Shown one piece after another: positions 34,117-44,666 of a DNA stretch of 64,000 bases. A model generated the notes under the pieces. That model did not search any database and had not been told where the DNA came from. It saw only the letters and a list, made by a program, of their open reading frames with translations. The position numbers were made by a program, and so were the translations under genes. The DNA lies in assembly GCA_011109175.1 (NCBI GenBank), contig RDEW01000009.1, positions 1,514,607 to 1,578,606 on the forward strand, in the 5' to 3' direction. Each line of letters begins with the position of its first letter. Position 1 is the first letter of the stretch. The stretch is from Dicyema japonicum. Taxonomy: Eukaryota > Dicyemida > Rhombozoa > Dicyemidae.

Positions 34117-34510
34117 TTAACTAGCACGTTTATTTTTTAGACAAAATTTAATAGTTAATACACGTCCGCGTTGCCAGTAAACAGTGTTTATAGCTTCGTT
34201 TGTGCCATGTTTTCGACTATCCTTGCCGTTAGCCTTCTCCATCCCTTTCGTCGTCTTTCTCGCCTCCTGATTTCGTTCAGATCGTCTGCATCCATCAATC
34301 GGCCCTTGATAATCCTGCGCAAGTGTCCTGAGTAGACAATCTCTTAGACGTCTTCTGAATGTAGAAAATTCAGTATGGCCGAAATATTCTTCCATGACGG
34401 CATTGTATGGTATTTCTTCACCCATCCGTAGAACATGTTCAAAAAGATACCAATGGGCTTCAAGTACGTTCAGACTTATTGATCAAAAATCAGTCAGTCT
34501 GTATAATTTA
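34117..34510 (-). mobile_element. RTE-like LINE C-terminal fragment, copy 1
   Basis: The minus strand reads MGEEIPYNAVMEEYFGHTEF, RRLRDCLLRT, the post-thumb pattern 'HILRMG.DRIPYQA' of RTE-like elements. It is closely related to the segment at 37.8-38.2 kb, including TCAGTCTGTATAATTTATTG. Confidence 0.75.
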
Positions 34511-34702
34511 TTGTTTGAGATTTTCTTAGAATCGCCAAGTAAAGATCCGATTTTTTGGGTGTTCCTCCACTTCTCAACGCGGGTTGGCGTTCTTTCAATG
34601 TTGGTTATTTAAAATTTAATACAAGAATTAATTAAAATATTCAAATAACAAACGAAATATATTTAAATAATAAATTCATTAGTTCTCGTCGTTAAACAGA
34701 AA

Positions 34703-36881
34703 ATGGATGGGTTGATCCCTGTAATAAACAAACTTTATGATATATTTGCCCTCACTGGAACAGACGGCATCAATCTCCCCCAAATTGTCGTCATTGGTGC
34801 TCAGAGCAGTGGAAAGAGCTCTGTCCTTGAAAACATAGTAGGAAAAGGATTCCTCCCTCGTGGTCATGGGATTGTCACTCGTCGTCCTCTGGTTCTCCAA
34901 CTTGTGCACATCTCTTCTGACAAGAAGCTCTCTATATATGATACTCAGTCAGAGAATGGGGGATTTTCGCCTGAAGCAGCTAGCGAGTGGGCGGTCTTCC
35001 AGCACCTCCCTCGACGGATGTTCCACGACTTTACCGAAGTAAAGGCAGAGATTATCGCGGAAACTGAACGTACCACGGGGATCAACAAGGTAATATATTA
35101 TAAATATAGCAGGGGATTAGCAATGAACCCATTAACCTGAAGATCTACTCTCCCAACGTGCTAGATCTCACATTAATCGATCTCCCGGGAATGACGAAGG
35201 TCCCAGTTGGAGATCAGCCCTCAGATGTGGAGCAGAGGATACACGATCTCTACATGCGGTTCATTACCAACCCAAATCGATTATTTTGGCGATCTCCGCT
35301 GCGACGGCGGATTTTGCAACCTCTGATGCCCTCAAAATTGCACGTGAGGTGGACCCTGAAGGGAATCGGACTTTGGCAGTGATCACTAAGTTGGATTTGG
35401 TGGACACCGGCACGGATGTTAATGACGTTCTGCGTGGGAAGCTAATTCCTGTCAAATTGGGGATTGTGGGGGTCGTTAACCGCAGTCAGAACGACCTAAA
35501 TTCCCTAAAAGTGTTATCTTAACTAATTTCAGGATATTAAGGAGACTCTGAGGGATGAAGAACAGTTTCTGCAGCTAAACTATCCCGCCATTTCTTCGCG
35601 TAACGGTTCACCCTACCTTGCTCGACGCTTGCAATCAGTTTTACCGCCAATTTACTTTAGTTGTTGGTTAACCACATTCAAGATGCCTTACCAGAGCTCA
35701 GAAATAAAATTAATTTTCTGATTTCCAAATATTCTGCACTCCAACAATCATTTGGAAAATCTGTGGACGATAAAGTTTGGATTTGCTTTATACCAAGGCA
35801 AGATGCTTCTTCACTTTCTCAACCGATTTGCCACGGATTACTGTTCTCTCATAAACGGAAATACGACGAATCTGACTGTAAATGAACTGTATTTTTACCG
35901 TTTACTTGCAGCTGTGGTGGAGCTCGGATTAATTTCATTTTTAATGACGCTTCGCTCATTGCTTGGAAGCCATTGACGCCCTAGATGGACTGCCGGCTGT
36001 CAAAATTCTCACATCAATCAGAAATGCGACTGGCACGAGGAATGCTTTGTTTGTCCCTGATTTTTCTTTCGAGCTACTCGTTAAACAGCAAATCCGTAAA
36101 TTTGAAGAGCCTTGCTTGCAGTGTGTTGACTTGGTACACGAAGAAATGCGAAAGATAGCCACACAGTGTGTTAATGAGGTATCTCTTATAAAAATGTCAG
36201 CTGGACTCTCTGCGTTTCCCGGAATTGGCCAGAAGGATCGTTTCTGTGGTGTACGATCTACTGGATGAGTGTCTGAGTCCGACCATAAACATGGTTAGAA
36301 ATCTGGTTACCATCGAATTGGCCTACATAAACACTCGCCATCCATATTTCAAGGAAGTTCAGAGCATTATGAGAAAGAATGAGTCCGCGAAAGTGCAAAA
36401 GGTTGTGGTGGTTCTGATTACCTCAGAGGCTGGCGTTGATGGATCAGAGCGAACTCGTGGAAGCAGAGCCTGATAATGGAGATAGTGTTGGCTTACTAGT
36501 TTACTCTTAGAAACGGTTTGACTCTCTTAAGCTGTCTCCTAGAGAGAAAAGTGACTGCATTTTGATTGGTAGAGACTTGGATGACTCTTAGAACGTCTGA
36601 TAAAGTCTTATTACAAAATTGTACGGAATAATGTGCAGGACAGCGTTCCAAAGGCTATAATGCACTTTTTGGTGAACCATATTATGAGAACCTCCACTCT
36701 GAGCTTGTGAATAAGTTGTACGTTACGGATATTCTGGACGAATTGCTCTCTGAGAGTGACGCCATCAAAGAGAAAAGATTTGAGACGAACAGGATGATTG
36801 AGGTTGTCTCATGTATTAGTGTAGGCTTTGAATAAAGCAATCAAGGTTCTTGGAGAGATTAAATCAGTACAATTTTTGTAA
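34703..36881 (+). CDS. DNM1L: dynamin-1-like GTPase (Drp1)
   Basis: Start [11 protein letters not shown] as in animal Drp1. GTPase motifs: P-loop [10 protein letters not shown], switch region [37 protein letters not shown]. Middle domain: [44 protein letters not shown]. GTPase effector domain: [47 protein letters not shown], ending [17 protein letters not shown]. At least ten introns of 22-28 nt are placed. Three single-base deletions are needed to keep frame: after ITNPN, after INFIFNDA, and after FLVNHIM. The variable B insert is short. Drp1 drives mitochondrial and peroxisomal fission. Intact splice sites argue for sequence errors, but a recent pseudogene is possible. Confidence 0.9.
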
Positions 36882-36909
36882 CTAATTAAATAAATTATTA
36901 ATTCACTTA

Positions 36910-37098
36910 TTATGCATTATATTTATTTCTATAATTTTTAAATGGAAGCGCGCTATTTAAGAGATTTCTCAGTGACTTAGCTCTCTCGTGATTGAAGTGG
37001 AGACTTATTTTGCCTACCTGGTCGAAAGATTTTATAGTTAAGGTTATTAAAAAAAGCGTAACAGCTAACAGAATTGTGACGAAATTAATATTCTGCAT
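36910..37098 (-). CDS. possible small single-pass membrane protein
   Basis: A 62-codon ATG frame has one N-terminal membrane segment, VTILLAVTLFLITLTI, followed by a basic tail ending PFKNYRNKYNA. It lies tail to tail with Drp1, 28 bp apart. No homologue is recognised, and in AT-rich DNA a frame of this size can arise by chance. Confidence 0.3.
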   Translation of the reverse strand: MQNINFVTILLAVTLFLITLTIKSFDQVGKISLHFNHERAKSLRNLLNSALPFKNYRNKYNA

Positions 37099-37119
37099 TT
37101 ATTTAACCCAATATTTAAT

Positions 37120-37440
37120 TATCACGTGATCCCGATGCATTCCAACAGTGATCTCATCTTTTCCCTTTGTTCCTCCCTCGAGCCCGCACATGAAGGACAG
37201 GAAGGCTGACTGAACTTACAGGGTCGCAATCTGGAGTCTAGTTTCATAAGGGTCTCCGGAGGTGTCGGTCCGATTATCTCCACAAATCCAACGCTCCGTT
37301 ACTCTGAAAGCCCTCTTTGGCATTTCCTCGATCTTCCTTATATTTGTCCAAGATATAAACGGTCTCCGTGAGGCGCATGCATATGAGAAAAGTGGCATGA
37401 TGTAACGTTCATCAGTACTGGGTAAGTACCAATCTTCGAT
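37120..37440 (-). mobile_element. LINE-A 3' end
   Basis: The minus-strand frame reads FSYACASRRPFISWTNIRKI, KRAFRVTERWICGDNRTDTS, and ends at the GGGATCACGTGA-type terminus. It is close to the copy at 52.1-52.3 kb. Confidence 0.8.
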
Positions 37441-37514
37441 ATTCCCAATAAACTTTTAATCTTACATGATCACCACACTTGGAAGATAATGAAATTGGGG
37501 TCAGAAAACATATA

Positions 37515-37560
37515 CAGTACAACCTCGCCTCAATAAAACCTCGAAATGGAGCACTTTTAA
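37515..37560 (+). mobile_element. Tigger-type terminal sequence
   Basis: TA followed by CAGTACAACCTCGCCTCAAT matches the CAGT-pyrimidine-rich ends of the Tigger elements at 12.7 and 60.9 kb. It is possibly the left end of the element whose transposase remains lie at 38.5 kb. Confidence 0.5.
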
Positions 37561-37759
37561 AAAAATCATTTTATGATAGTTTATTAAATTTCCGACCAAT
37601 AGAATAATAAATAAAAATCATCGATCCCACTTTTTGGGGCATTTTTATTGAATAAAAATTCTATTTATTATTCTAACTTTAGCGTGTCATTATTAAACCA
37701 TCAATTTCTGGTGAAAAGAATTCCTGCGACAAAAATTCAATTAAAAAATTTTACAAAGA

Positions 37760-38170
37760 GTATAGTTAGTTAAAGCACATTCGCGTTACCAGTATACACT
37801 GTTTATGGTTTCGCTTGTGCCGTGTTTTTCGATTATTCTTTCCGTTAGTCTTCTCCGTCCTCTTCGCTGTCGTGCTCGTTACCTGATTTAGTCCAGATCG
37901 TTCCCATCCATCAGTCGGCCCCCGATCACTGCGTAATCCTCTGCGAGTATCCTTGGAAGACAACTTCTTGGACGTCCTCTGAATGCAGGAGATACTGTAT
38001 GGCCGAAAAATTAGTCCATGGCTGCATTGCAATATATTTGTTCACCCATCCGTAGAATATGTCCAAAAAGGCGCCAGCGGGCTCCAAGTACGTTCAGACT
38101 TATTGGTCCACAATAAGTCAGTCTGTATAATTTATTGTTTGAGATTTTCTTTGGCCAAAAGTATCCAAGG
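37760..38170 (-). mobile_element. RTE-like LINE C-terminal fragment, copy 2
   Basis: It carries the same order and wording as the fragment at 34.1-34.5 kb, with ISCIQRTSKKLSSKDTRRGL and TAKRTEKTNGKNNRKTRHKR. It sits between the Tigger end at 37.5 kb and Tigger coding remains at 38.5 kb, so it may be nested. Confidence 0.7.
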
Positions 38171-38539
38171 AGTTTAGTTAGTTGGTCTCTGTGAAACGAG
38201 TCAAGTTGAAGAGTATAACGAGTTTTTTAGCACGTTTAATATATAAGATATTATTAATTATGATTAAACTTATTTTTTGATTAAAAAGAATTCAAATAAA
38301 TCATTTGTCACTAAAGATAAAAATTGTTTTGGTAAAAAAATCTGTAAAGAAAAGATATGTCCTTTTATGCTGTAGTATTAAAGGTAAAGTAAAAACCGTT
38401 GGTTATCGGAGTTTAAATCACCGAGATGCCTTAAAATATAAGAACTGAGGATTATGGAGTACTAATTTTAAATTATACATATAGGTTATATGCAGGAATG
38501 CATGGATGAATAGTAATATCACAATTGGTTACTAAAAAT

Positions 38540-38900
38540 TAATAGTGAAATGTTCGTACAGAATCGAAAAATTTTTATTTTTCTTGATAATGCTCGATGT
38601 CACATTTGTCAAAATTATTCTAATCTTACTTTCCTCCAAGTTCCAAAAAATACAACAGCCATTCTTCAACCACATGGGGATTATCAATTCTTTTAAATCT
38701 TCACAATCAAATGTCCTCTATGAAACAATTTATATCGACGATATTTATGAAAATTATTATGAGAGTTTATTAAAGATAAATATGCGACAAGTTATCGTAT
38801 TTGTTGGAGAACCCTGGAATCGAGTAACTTAGGACACAATAAACAATTGTCGGAATACATGAATTTATAATTAATATTTACGAACGTCTCCAAGAAATTA
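38540..38900 (+). mobile_element. Tigger transposase catalytic fragment
   Basis: It reads KIFIFLDNARCHICQNYSNL, FLQVPKNTTAILQPHGDYQF, and in a shifted frame NVLYETIYIDDIYENYYESL then EPWNRVT. These match the DDE block 'LL.DNAP.H', 'FLPPNTTS..QP.D.G' and 'AW..V...TI.NCF'. The Gln-Pro-Met/Leu-Asp motif is changed to QPHGD. Confidence 0.75.
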
Positions 38901-39079
38901 CGGAAAAAATACAATATTGGGGGAAATTAGCGATTACTTTTTTAATTAATAAATAAAATAACTTTTTTATATTTTTAACATGCTCTTTAATTGAACAAAT
39001 TAAAAAATTGTATTGAAAAATTTATAAATTATTTTACTCTATATTTGGGGCGCTTTTCTATTGGGGAAGGGGTTATTAT

Positions 39080-39690
39080 TATTAACCCGATTACTAAGTT
39101 AATTAAGTGATCTCGGAGGCCTATCAGATTTCTCATCTTCTCCTTGTGCGCCTTCTGGGATCCAACGCAACTTCTCTGTGGGCGGGATGATTTGGGGAAT
39201 AGGAAATGGAGAGGGGTGATATATACCCTTCTCATAAGACACGTCCAGGTTGTGTACTGTCGGGAGTTGCATTGCCTGCACAGGGAAGCAAACCCTTTCC
39301 ATTTGGTCGGATAAAGTCTTCAAGTGATGAGGGGATTAGTTCTTCTAGTTTTCCGAGATTATAATAGTAATGGATGTGAGGACTGAATGTCTCTGATTTT
39401 TTTGTTCGTCTGGGACCCCATGACGCACAGGCATAGCTGACAGATGGCTCAATTAATTGTTTTTACAATAATTTCAATGATGGAAAGGGGGTCTTAATGC
39501 CACCAATAATAGGAAAGGTATTTTTGTTTGGTTGATAAATATATCCACTGTCATTTTTCCAAGTCGGTTTATAAGGACGATGATGATTTTTCAGTAGATA
39601 TATCAAGCCAGTTATAATTTAGCCAAATTTGAATCTTGTGAAGGTATTCTTGATGCATTTATGATGCTTCTCCTGATCGCGAAATCCGAC
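39080..39690 (-). mobile_element. LINE-A 3' end
   Basis: The minus strand reads SYACASWGPRRTKKSETFSP, then CVGSQKAHKEKMRNLIGL, the LINE-A terminal pattern with one frameshift. The tail is TAATAATAA repeats. Upstream, RT-thumb frames are broken. Confidence 0.75.
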
Positions 39691-39699
39691 TAATAGGTC

Positions 39700-40377
39700 A
39701 TCAGTAGGGCGATTTTATTTAACCTAAAAAATAAAAAATTTAACCTAAAAAAATTAACTTTATTAACCTAAAAACTTTTTTTTTCTTTTTTTTCTGAAAA
39801 AATAATTTCTCATTAATAAAAATTTTTTTAACAATTAAACAAATGTCAGTTGAGGAAGCCTGCTGCGTGGATTGCGAACGAGTTCCCTCGGAGTATGGCT
39901 ATTCCAATCTTTTGTCTTAGCCATAACCCTTCTCGTTGATCTAAAAACTAAAAAAAATTAACCCAAAAATTTAAATTTATAACTAAACAATAAAATCACA
40001 TACAAAGAGTAACAGACTTTAGGAAATTAAGAAATATTATTCACTGTTTTTCTTGAAATTCGAATATTAAATAAAATAGAAAATCTGTGAGTGATTGTTG
40101 GCAAGGTGTAGTATTATTCTAGTCTTAATACCTAAAAATTACGAGTTTTTGAAAACAATTAAGCCTTGACGAGAAGCTTTCGAACACGTGGTAAAATTTT
40201 TAGTCTGAAAATTGGATTTTTAATAAAATAATTGAAAAAGATTAGTAAAAATAAATTTTATGTTTTTAATAATGTGTGGCCAATTTGAGAATTGGCCAAT
40301 TTCTTTGAAACCCTGACGTGAACTTTTAGCCATAAATTGGCCAATTTAAGGGTTGGCCAATTAGAGGGATTTCACTG
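39700..40377 (-). mobile_element. Tigger 5' end with helix-turn-helix remnant
   Basis: The right terminus GGATTTCACTG is followed by TA, with two subterminal GGCCAATT motifs. Its reverse complement resembles the element end at 60.9 kb over several hundred bases, including the HTH-coding stretch. The outer part near 39.7 kb is low-complexity and less certain. Confidence 0.65.
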
Positions 40378-40480
40378 TATAAGAAAATTCAAAAATTTAT
40401 AAATTAAATATTATTTATATAATTAACAATGATTAGATTTAAATGATAATTATCACCAAGCTAAAATTAATCTATATTGA

Positions 40481-41862
40481 ATGAGCTTCAGTTCAAGCTT
40501 CGATAGCATATCCAACTTCAGTTTTACAAATTTTTACAACGAGTTTGATTATTCCGACTCCAGCAAAACCACATCAAGTTATCTAGCCACAGAAAATGTA
40601 ACATTCAATTCTAAGCCGTAGGAACTAAAAAATTCAATGACAGAGTCCGCTAAAAACGTGTTTAATTTAATGGACTCAATTCTTTTCGACCACGTGGAAA
40701 ATACACAATTCAAATCCCTGGAAGAAGAGTGTTCTAATTGGAAGGAACATTTCCTACACCTTCGAGTTACCGGCCATAACTACGCAGGGCTAGGGGTTCC
40801 GGCTAAAAACACCCAGGAAGATGTTTTAGAAGTTATAGCTATGGACGGAATCCCACCAATCGAAACCACGTGGGTTGAGGAATGCGAATACCTTCGATGT
40901 GATTTGCTCTGTTCAGCTCAATTAGAAGCATCCATAACTGCGGGACTTTCTCAGATTCTTGCCTGGAAGGTATTCTGTTTGAAAGGATTTTGGTGTACGA
41001 ATTGATGAAACCATTTTTGCTAAAATTTGGTAAGGCAGCCATAGATAGACGACGTCATCACAACGAGGTCGTGCAGAGACAGGTTGTCCCTCATTCAAAT
41101 TACAGAATCACCAATATAGTTGTTTTTTGTTTTATTTTAGCCATCCAACAGCAAAGTGGGGGCAGAACAGTTAGGCCACTTGAAAAACTGTCTTAAAGTC
41201 ACCTCCAAAGAGCTCCATTCAATTTCAAAAGAAGCGGTCCACACATTGCCATTAGGGTTTATTGCATCTGAAATTAAAGAAAAACGACGCTCCCTTCAGC
41301 TAAATACTCACGATTTGTACCCCCTAAAGACGATAAAATTGAATCAATCTCCCTTCAGGTATGTCAACATTGGATTACCTCCAGAATGGTATAGTTGGGA
41401 GGAAAATAGACACAACAGGGTTCTCTGAACATCCCGCTAATCTTCTGAAAAATAAGAGTCCGGAAATTGAACCGCATGGAGCGGATTTTAAGGATGGATC
41501 CAGTCAGAAATCGCCAACTTCATTAGACCACGTGCGTGGAGAACAGAATTCCCTGATTTTATTCACTTTAAAGGTTTTTATGTGCATTATCATCGCAGAA
41601 GAAAAATCTGAATTTTGAGCGGATAACGAGCGCCTTTCATTGGCAAAACATCGGTAAAAAAGACTCTAAAGTGAAAAAGCTGTCAAAAAGGCCTCAAACG
41701 ACTTTTCCTACCTTTGTGCTCAGTTTTCATAATTTTTAGAAATTTTCCAAGCAATTTGAAGACACAAATGTGAGCACAGTCCTCAGCATAACTCCAAGTG
41801 GTATTGATATTGTAAGCAGTCATAGAAAGAAATATACGCAGCGAGAAAGTGGACTGTGGTAA
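40481..41862 (+). CDS. unrecognised multi-exon gene
   Basis: Starts MSFSSSFDSISNFSFTNFYN (Ser/Phe rich). Further exons are NVFNLMDSILFDHVENTQF and EEECSNWKEHFLHLRVTGHN, then EGILFERILVYELMKPFLLK. After a 22-nt intron comes PSNSKVGAEQLGHLKNCLK, after a 22-nt intron NGIVGRKIDTTGF, after a 25-nt intron KKNLNFERITSAFHWQNIGK, and after a 24-nt intron KFSKQFEDTNVSTVLSITPS ending RESGLW. The last four junctions are in phase. The first two (after exon 1 and near 40.97 kb) are not settled. The middle is helical; the C terminus is basic and likely disordered. I recognise no domain. Confidence 0.55.
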
Positions 41863-41869
41863 GACGTCA

Positions 41870-42470
41870 ATATAGACATTAAAGATTTACTAATTTATAA
41901 ATGTATTTATTCCAATGTATGCTTTAATTTAATATAAATTGGGGATATCTCCTTTAAGCCATTCAAGACCAGGTTGGATGTCAACTAAAGCCATCACAAG
42001 CTTTGGTATCAAGTTCTTGTACATTTGGAACGCCTACGAGGTAGTCACTACATGGATTTACGTTCGTATCAATGGTATTAGACAATAGTCTTCTCCACTT
42101 GACGACCAGAAGACTGGTAACTTCTTCTCTTGTCTGGGTCCACCGCCGAGTTCAACACAGAATTAAATAAACATGTCGGATCTCTGGAGCGATCGCTCTT
42201 GACTGTGAAGTTCTTGTTAGCCACCGGTTTCTTTCACTCGAAAGGACCGGGGGTAAATATATAAGACCAGGTAGTGTTTAGTGCTGTCGGTCAGGTCGTG
42301 TTAACGGTGGGTTAGATTTTACAATGTTTTCTACTAGCACGAAGGATTCCTTCTCTTTGTCTCGAGAACGAAATCGTCATTAAAATCTTCACAAAGAATG
42401 ACGATTTCGTTCTCGTCCAGTATTTCTGTTTGAGTTATTTCTTCTTCATTATCAAGTTCTCCCAGTTCTT
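41870..42470 (-). other. LINE-endonuclease-like remnant containing a perfect hairpin
   Basis: A minus-strand segment reads ENEIVILCEDFNDDF, resembling the 'ICGDFN' motif of LINE endonucleases. Further left, IDTNVNPCSDY is protein-like but unassigned. A 19-bp perfect inverted repeat with a 15-nt loop lies at 42,363-42,415. Confidence 0.35.
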
Positions 42471-42519
42471 TTCGGTACTGACTCAAAACAAAAACTTGCA
42501 TGATATAAACAATTCATTA

Positions 42520-42960
42520 ACCATGCATCTCTTATGCATGTGGTATATGGGGCCCATTCATCTCTTGGACAAATGTCTCGAAGATCCGGAAAAGAGCCTC
42601 CAAAATCACGGAACGCTGGATTTCTGGAGAGTTCCAGCCATCAATGCCTCTTGAAGCCTTTATACGAATGAACCATGGAACGCGCCTTCGTGACTGCTAA
42701 GGTCCAGTCACTCGACCGATACGTGCTTTTGTGGGGTCGAGGGAGGAGCATCGGGCCAAGATGAGGAACTCGTGAGGAGTGGGGGAGTTCTGCCAAAACT
42801 CTAAACCTCCGAAAAATCATTCGTCCACACAGGAAGTGTGTCGGCATTCGGGAGGAACACCGAGAAAATATGAGGTGGCTGCTCAAGGAGGCCGGGATCA
42901 CCTGACAGCCATCACTTTCTTTTGTTTTGTCCGTGATTCTTGGTTCTAAATAAATAAATC
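42520..42960 (+). mobile_element. LINE-A 3' end
   Basis: In shifting frames it gives MHLLCMWYMGPIHLLDKC and IREEHRENMRWLLKEAGIT plus stop, followed by a short 3' UTR and TAAATAAATAAAT. The C terminus here is the cleanest plus-strand example. Confidence 0.85.
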
Positions 42961-43079
42961 TTCATTGATGAGAAATTATTATATATGCGGCCCTCGAAGC
43001 GAAATGAGTTTGAAACCCCTCCTTTAAAACGTTTAATTTAGTCATCGATTTTCTGATGAGGAGTGTGACTGTCGATTTT

Positions 43080-43545
43080 GAGGGAGAGATCTTCAATATA
43101 TTGTCTGATAGCCAATCATTTAGTTTTTAAGGTAAATTTGCATGTTTTGTTGAATTCATCAAGTCGTCTGCATAGGACAACTAAGAATGCTACTCTCATC
43201 TGGCTGCGGAATATCAAACAGGAATAAATAAAATAGTGAAGGGAGAGAAATGAACCTTGAGGGACTCCGTTTTGAAAATATCTGCAATGTGAGGATTTTA
43301 AGCGAAATTCATTTGACGGAAATGAAATTGCATATCAATTTTATAATTTGATATGGTAAAGAAAAAAGAGTAAAATGTAATATAGCGGCTGCCCTGACTG
43401 CGTGGCTTTTCCCTCTTTGGATGGCGAGCGAAATTCGCTCAAATAACCAGCAGCGCTCACGAGGGTCTCCTGATCGTGTAGCGATCCGATTCCAACCTTC
43501 TTCCCACTCTCCAAAATCACCAAGAATTATGTTAAAAATACTAAT
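43080..43545 (-). mobile_element. LINE reverse transcriptase fragment and LINE-C tail
   Basis: FQNGVPQGSFLSPSLFYLFL followed by FDIPQPDESSILS is an RT palm with the YADD box broken. Adjacent on the same strand, DPRERCWLFERISLAIQRG matches the last block of LINE-C (WLFQRISLAV at 1.1 kb). Two different families appear joined here. Confidence 0.65.
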
Positions 43546-44225
43546 TAAGTGATCCCAGTATCCATTCATCCATAGATTCTCCTTACGTGGATTTCCAATG
43601 TCCCAACTATAGAATGATATAACCTCCGCGGATGCTTACAAAGGAAATCGAACTGTCCTTTTTAGGACCGGTCGATGTTCCTGTGCTCGAGAAACCGCAT
43701 CTCCCAATGGGATTCCTGTTTCTTTGTAGACACAAAGGAACCCATAATCATGGTTCTTCGTGGAGTCTTCTGAAAAGAGAGGGAAGGGAGTTGTAATAGT
43801 GTAGTTCTCCGTCTAATTGAATTTAGATATTGAGTTTAGAGGATATCAAAAATCTCCATGCAGTAAAGGCACATTCATTTGTTGGAACAATGACCAGGCT
43901 ATACAATCTAGATATGCAGTCCATAGGAGGGAAGGGTAACTTCTTACGATAAGCTTCCGTTAAGCTTCCGCAGACCTTGGACAAGATGATGCACCAAAGA
44001 GTTCAAATTTAAAACTATAAACTATAATACACTCAATCCCATAAATGTTGACCCAATTCCCATAAATGATGTAATAATAACGCCAGATACCACGGTTACA
44101 CAAACTAACTAATCACGTGATCCCAGCACGCTCTAGTAGGGACCTCATCTTGGCCCGATGCTCCTCCCTCGACCCTACACAAGCACGTATCGGTCGAGTG
44201 ACTGGACCTTAGGATAATTTAGATT
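43545..44225 (-). mobile_element. two LINE-A 3' ends
   Basis: One ends HVRRIYGxMDTGIT near 43,550, with upstream frames LQLPSLSFQKTPRRTMIMGS. A second begins with CACGTGATCCCAGCACGCTC at about 44,115, nearly identical to the segment at 2.68 kb. Confidence 0.65.
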
Positions 44226-44229
44226 ATTT

Positions 44230-44600
44230 ATTAACCCCGGATACACCGAGAAATAAGTTAAAGTAAACAACTAATTAAGTGTATCCAGTTTCCACAGAAA
44301 CAGAGTCCATCCGTAATCAGCATAAAGGGTAAAAGACGTCTATACTTGCAGTTGTGTAAACCCTTCCAGTGGAGTGGGGAAGAGCAAATAATCCTTTTTT
44401 TGTGCCGACCTGGCACTGGGTGCCACCTAGACAGGTGTACACATGACGCCACTCTAATAGTTAGAGAGGGGAGGAACAGACGAACAAACAGAGAATTCAA
44501 CCAATTAGCGACGAAGCACCACATGGCGCCACGCATATATTATAATTTACTTTTATCCAATGAAGTGGACCAGAGTTGTCCAAATTTAAAACTTTAATTT
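44230..44600 (+). repeat. R2 interspersed repeat, longest copy
   Basis: It begins TTATTAACCCCGGATACACC and contains CCAGTGGAGTGGGGAAGAGC, GGGTGCCACCTAGACAGGTG and CACCACATGGCGCCACGC. It is colinear with 51.1-51.4 kb, and partly with 32.6, 47.9 and 63.7 kb. Confidence 0.65.
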
Positions 44601-44666
44601 TTTTTGTTTTATAATTTAATTTTATCAATTAATAAATTTAAAGGTTTTTCTGTGATTAAAAATTAA

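Noticed and set aside
34703-36881. Calling the dynamin gene a pseudogene outright
   Set aside because: All GTPase motifs, about ten splice junctions and the effector domain are intact. Three one-base shifts are equally explained by consensus errors.
39690-39790. Direct repeats of AACCTAAAAA as a possible telomere-like array
   Set aside because: Only a few irregular units in an AT-rich, low-complexity tract; more likely simple sequence near an element.
42080-42140. Minus-strand IDTNVNPCSDY resembling the start of an M13 (neprilysin) peptidase
   Set aside because: The following residues do not continue the family pattern (no 'FY.YACG.W'), no zinc motif is nearby, and no micro-intron rescues it.
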